A stretch of DNA of 64,000 nucleotides, from NCBI GenBank assembly GCA_023266235.1, contig JAHFRL010000008.1:29511-93510 (forward strand), read 5' to 3'. Both the position numbers and the translations under genes were made by a program. Below the pieces are notes generated by a model. That model searched no databases. It was given only the letters and a program-made list of their open reading frames with translations, and had not been told where the DNA came from. Source of the DNA: Betaproteobacteria bacterium. Lineage in GTDB: Bacteria > Pseudomonadota > Gammaproteobacteria > Burkholderiales > SG8-41. Shown in pieces: positions 63,920 to 64,000 of the stretch; position 1 is the first letter of the stretch; the number at the start of each line of letters is the position of its first letter.

Positions 63920-64000
63920 GAGGCTGCTCCTGGGTCGGGTTGAGGGCCTGCCGCGACGGGTGCTGACAGGCGATGACAAGCGCGATTTTAGCGCACGCGG

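Overview
The window reads as chromosomal DNA of a high-GC betaproteobacterium, close to Burkholderiales/Nitrosomonadales. I infer this from several blocks in the order usual for that class: aroQ-accB-accC-prmA, hemC-hemD-hemX-hemY, an AlgZ/AlgR pair facing argH, hemA-prfA-prmC-grxD, and a split gcvPA/gcvPB glycine decarboxylase. No rRNA, tRNA, CRISPR array, transposase or integrase was recognised.

Layout. 1-13054 is one long minus-strand run: a sugar-nucleotide-type reductase, cutA, dsbD, a TlpA-like thioredoxin, then aroQ-accB-accC-prmA-DUF3426-gcvT-gcvH-gcvPA-gcvPB and the first codons of dgkA. 13-24 kb holds a ferredoxin-NAD(P)H reductase fusion, the hem genes, a broken thioredoxin-like gene, algR/algZ, argH, a fructosamine kinase and ada. 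24.3-28.4 kb has two paralogous LacI regulators downstream of a sulfoacetaldehyde acetyltransferase-like gene (xsc). That gene has a LacI-type operator over its presumed promoter.

28.5-35.2 kb is visibly poorer in GC. It carries a sulfonate/taurine-type ABC transporter with two ATPases and two permeases, a tautomerase, a divergent LysR regulator with a perfect 9-bp inverted-repeat operator, and a glutathione S-transferase. It looks acquired, and the livF gene at its right edge seems to have lost its C-terminus. 35.2-46.1 kb holds two complete branched-chain-type (Liv) ABC transporters flanking a hydroxyacid-oxoacid transhydrogenase-like iron alcohol dehydrogenase.

46.3-51.3 kb is the least familiar part and the best candidate for an undescribed system. 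It encodes a 753-residue exported family-5-type solute-binding protein and, divergently, a His-rich cupredoxin-like protein, a multi-pass membrane protein with a six-cysteine loop, and a second membrane protein with a CSVMGCG motif. A copper or other metal role is inference only.

51.3-58.2 kb has a BPSS1780-type membrane protein, a GMC oxidoreductase facing a complete TRAP transporter operon across an IclR-like operator, and a TauE/SafE exporter. 58.2-64 kb returns to housekeeping genes (grxD, prmC, prfA, hemA), followed by a D-2-hydroxyacid dehydrogenase and a methylisocitrate lyase-type gene.

Across the housekeeping parts, intergenic gaps hold short tandem repeats of 7-10 bases, often with an inverted copy a few dozen bases away. 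I did not see them in the low-GC segment.
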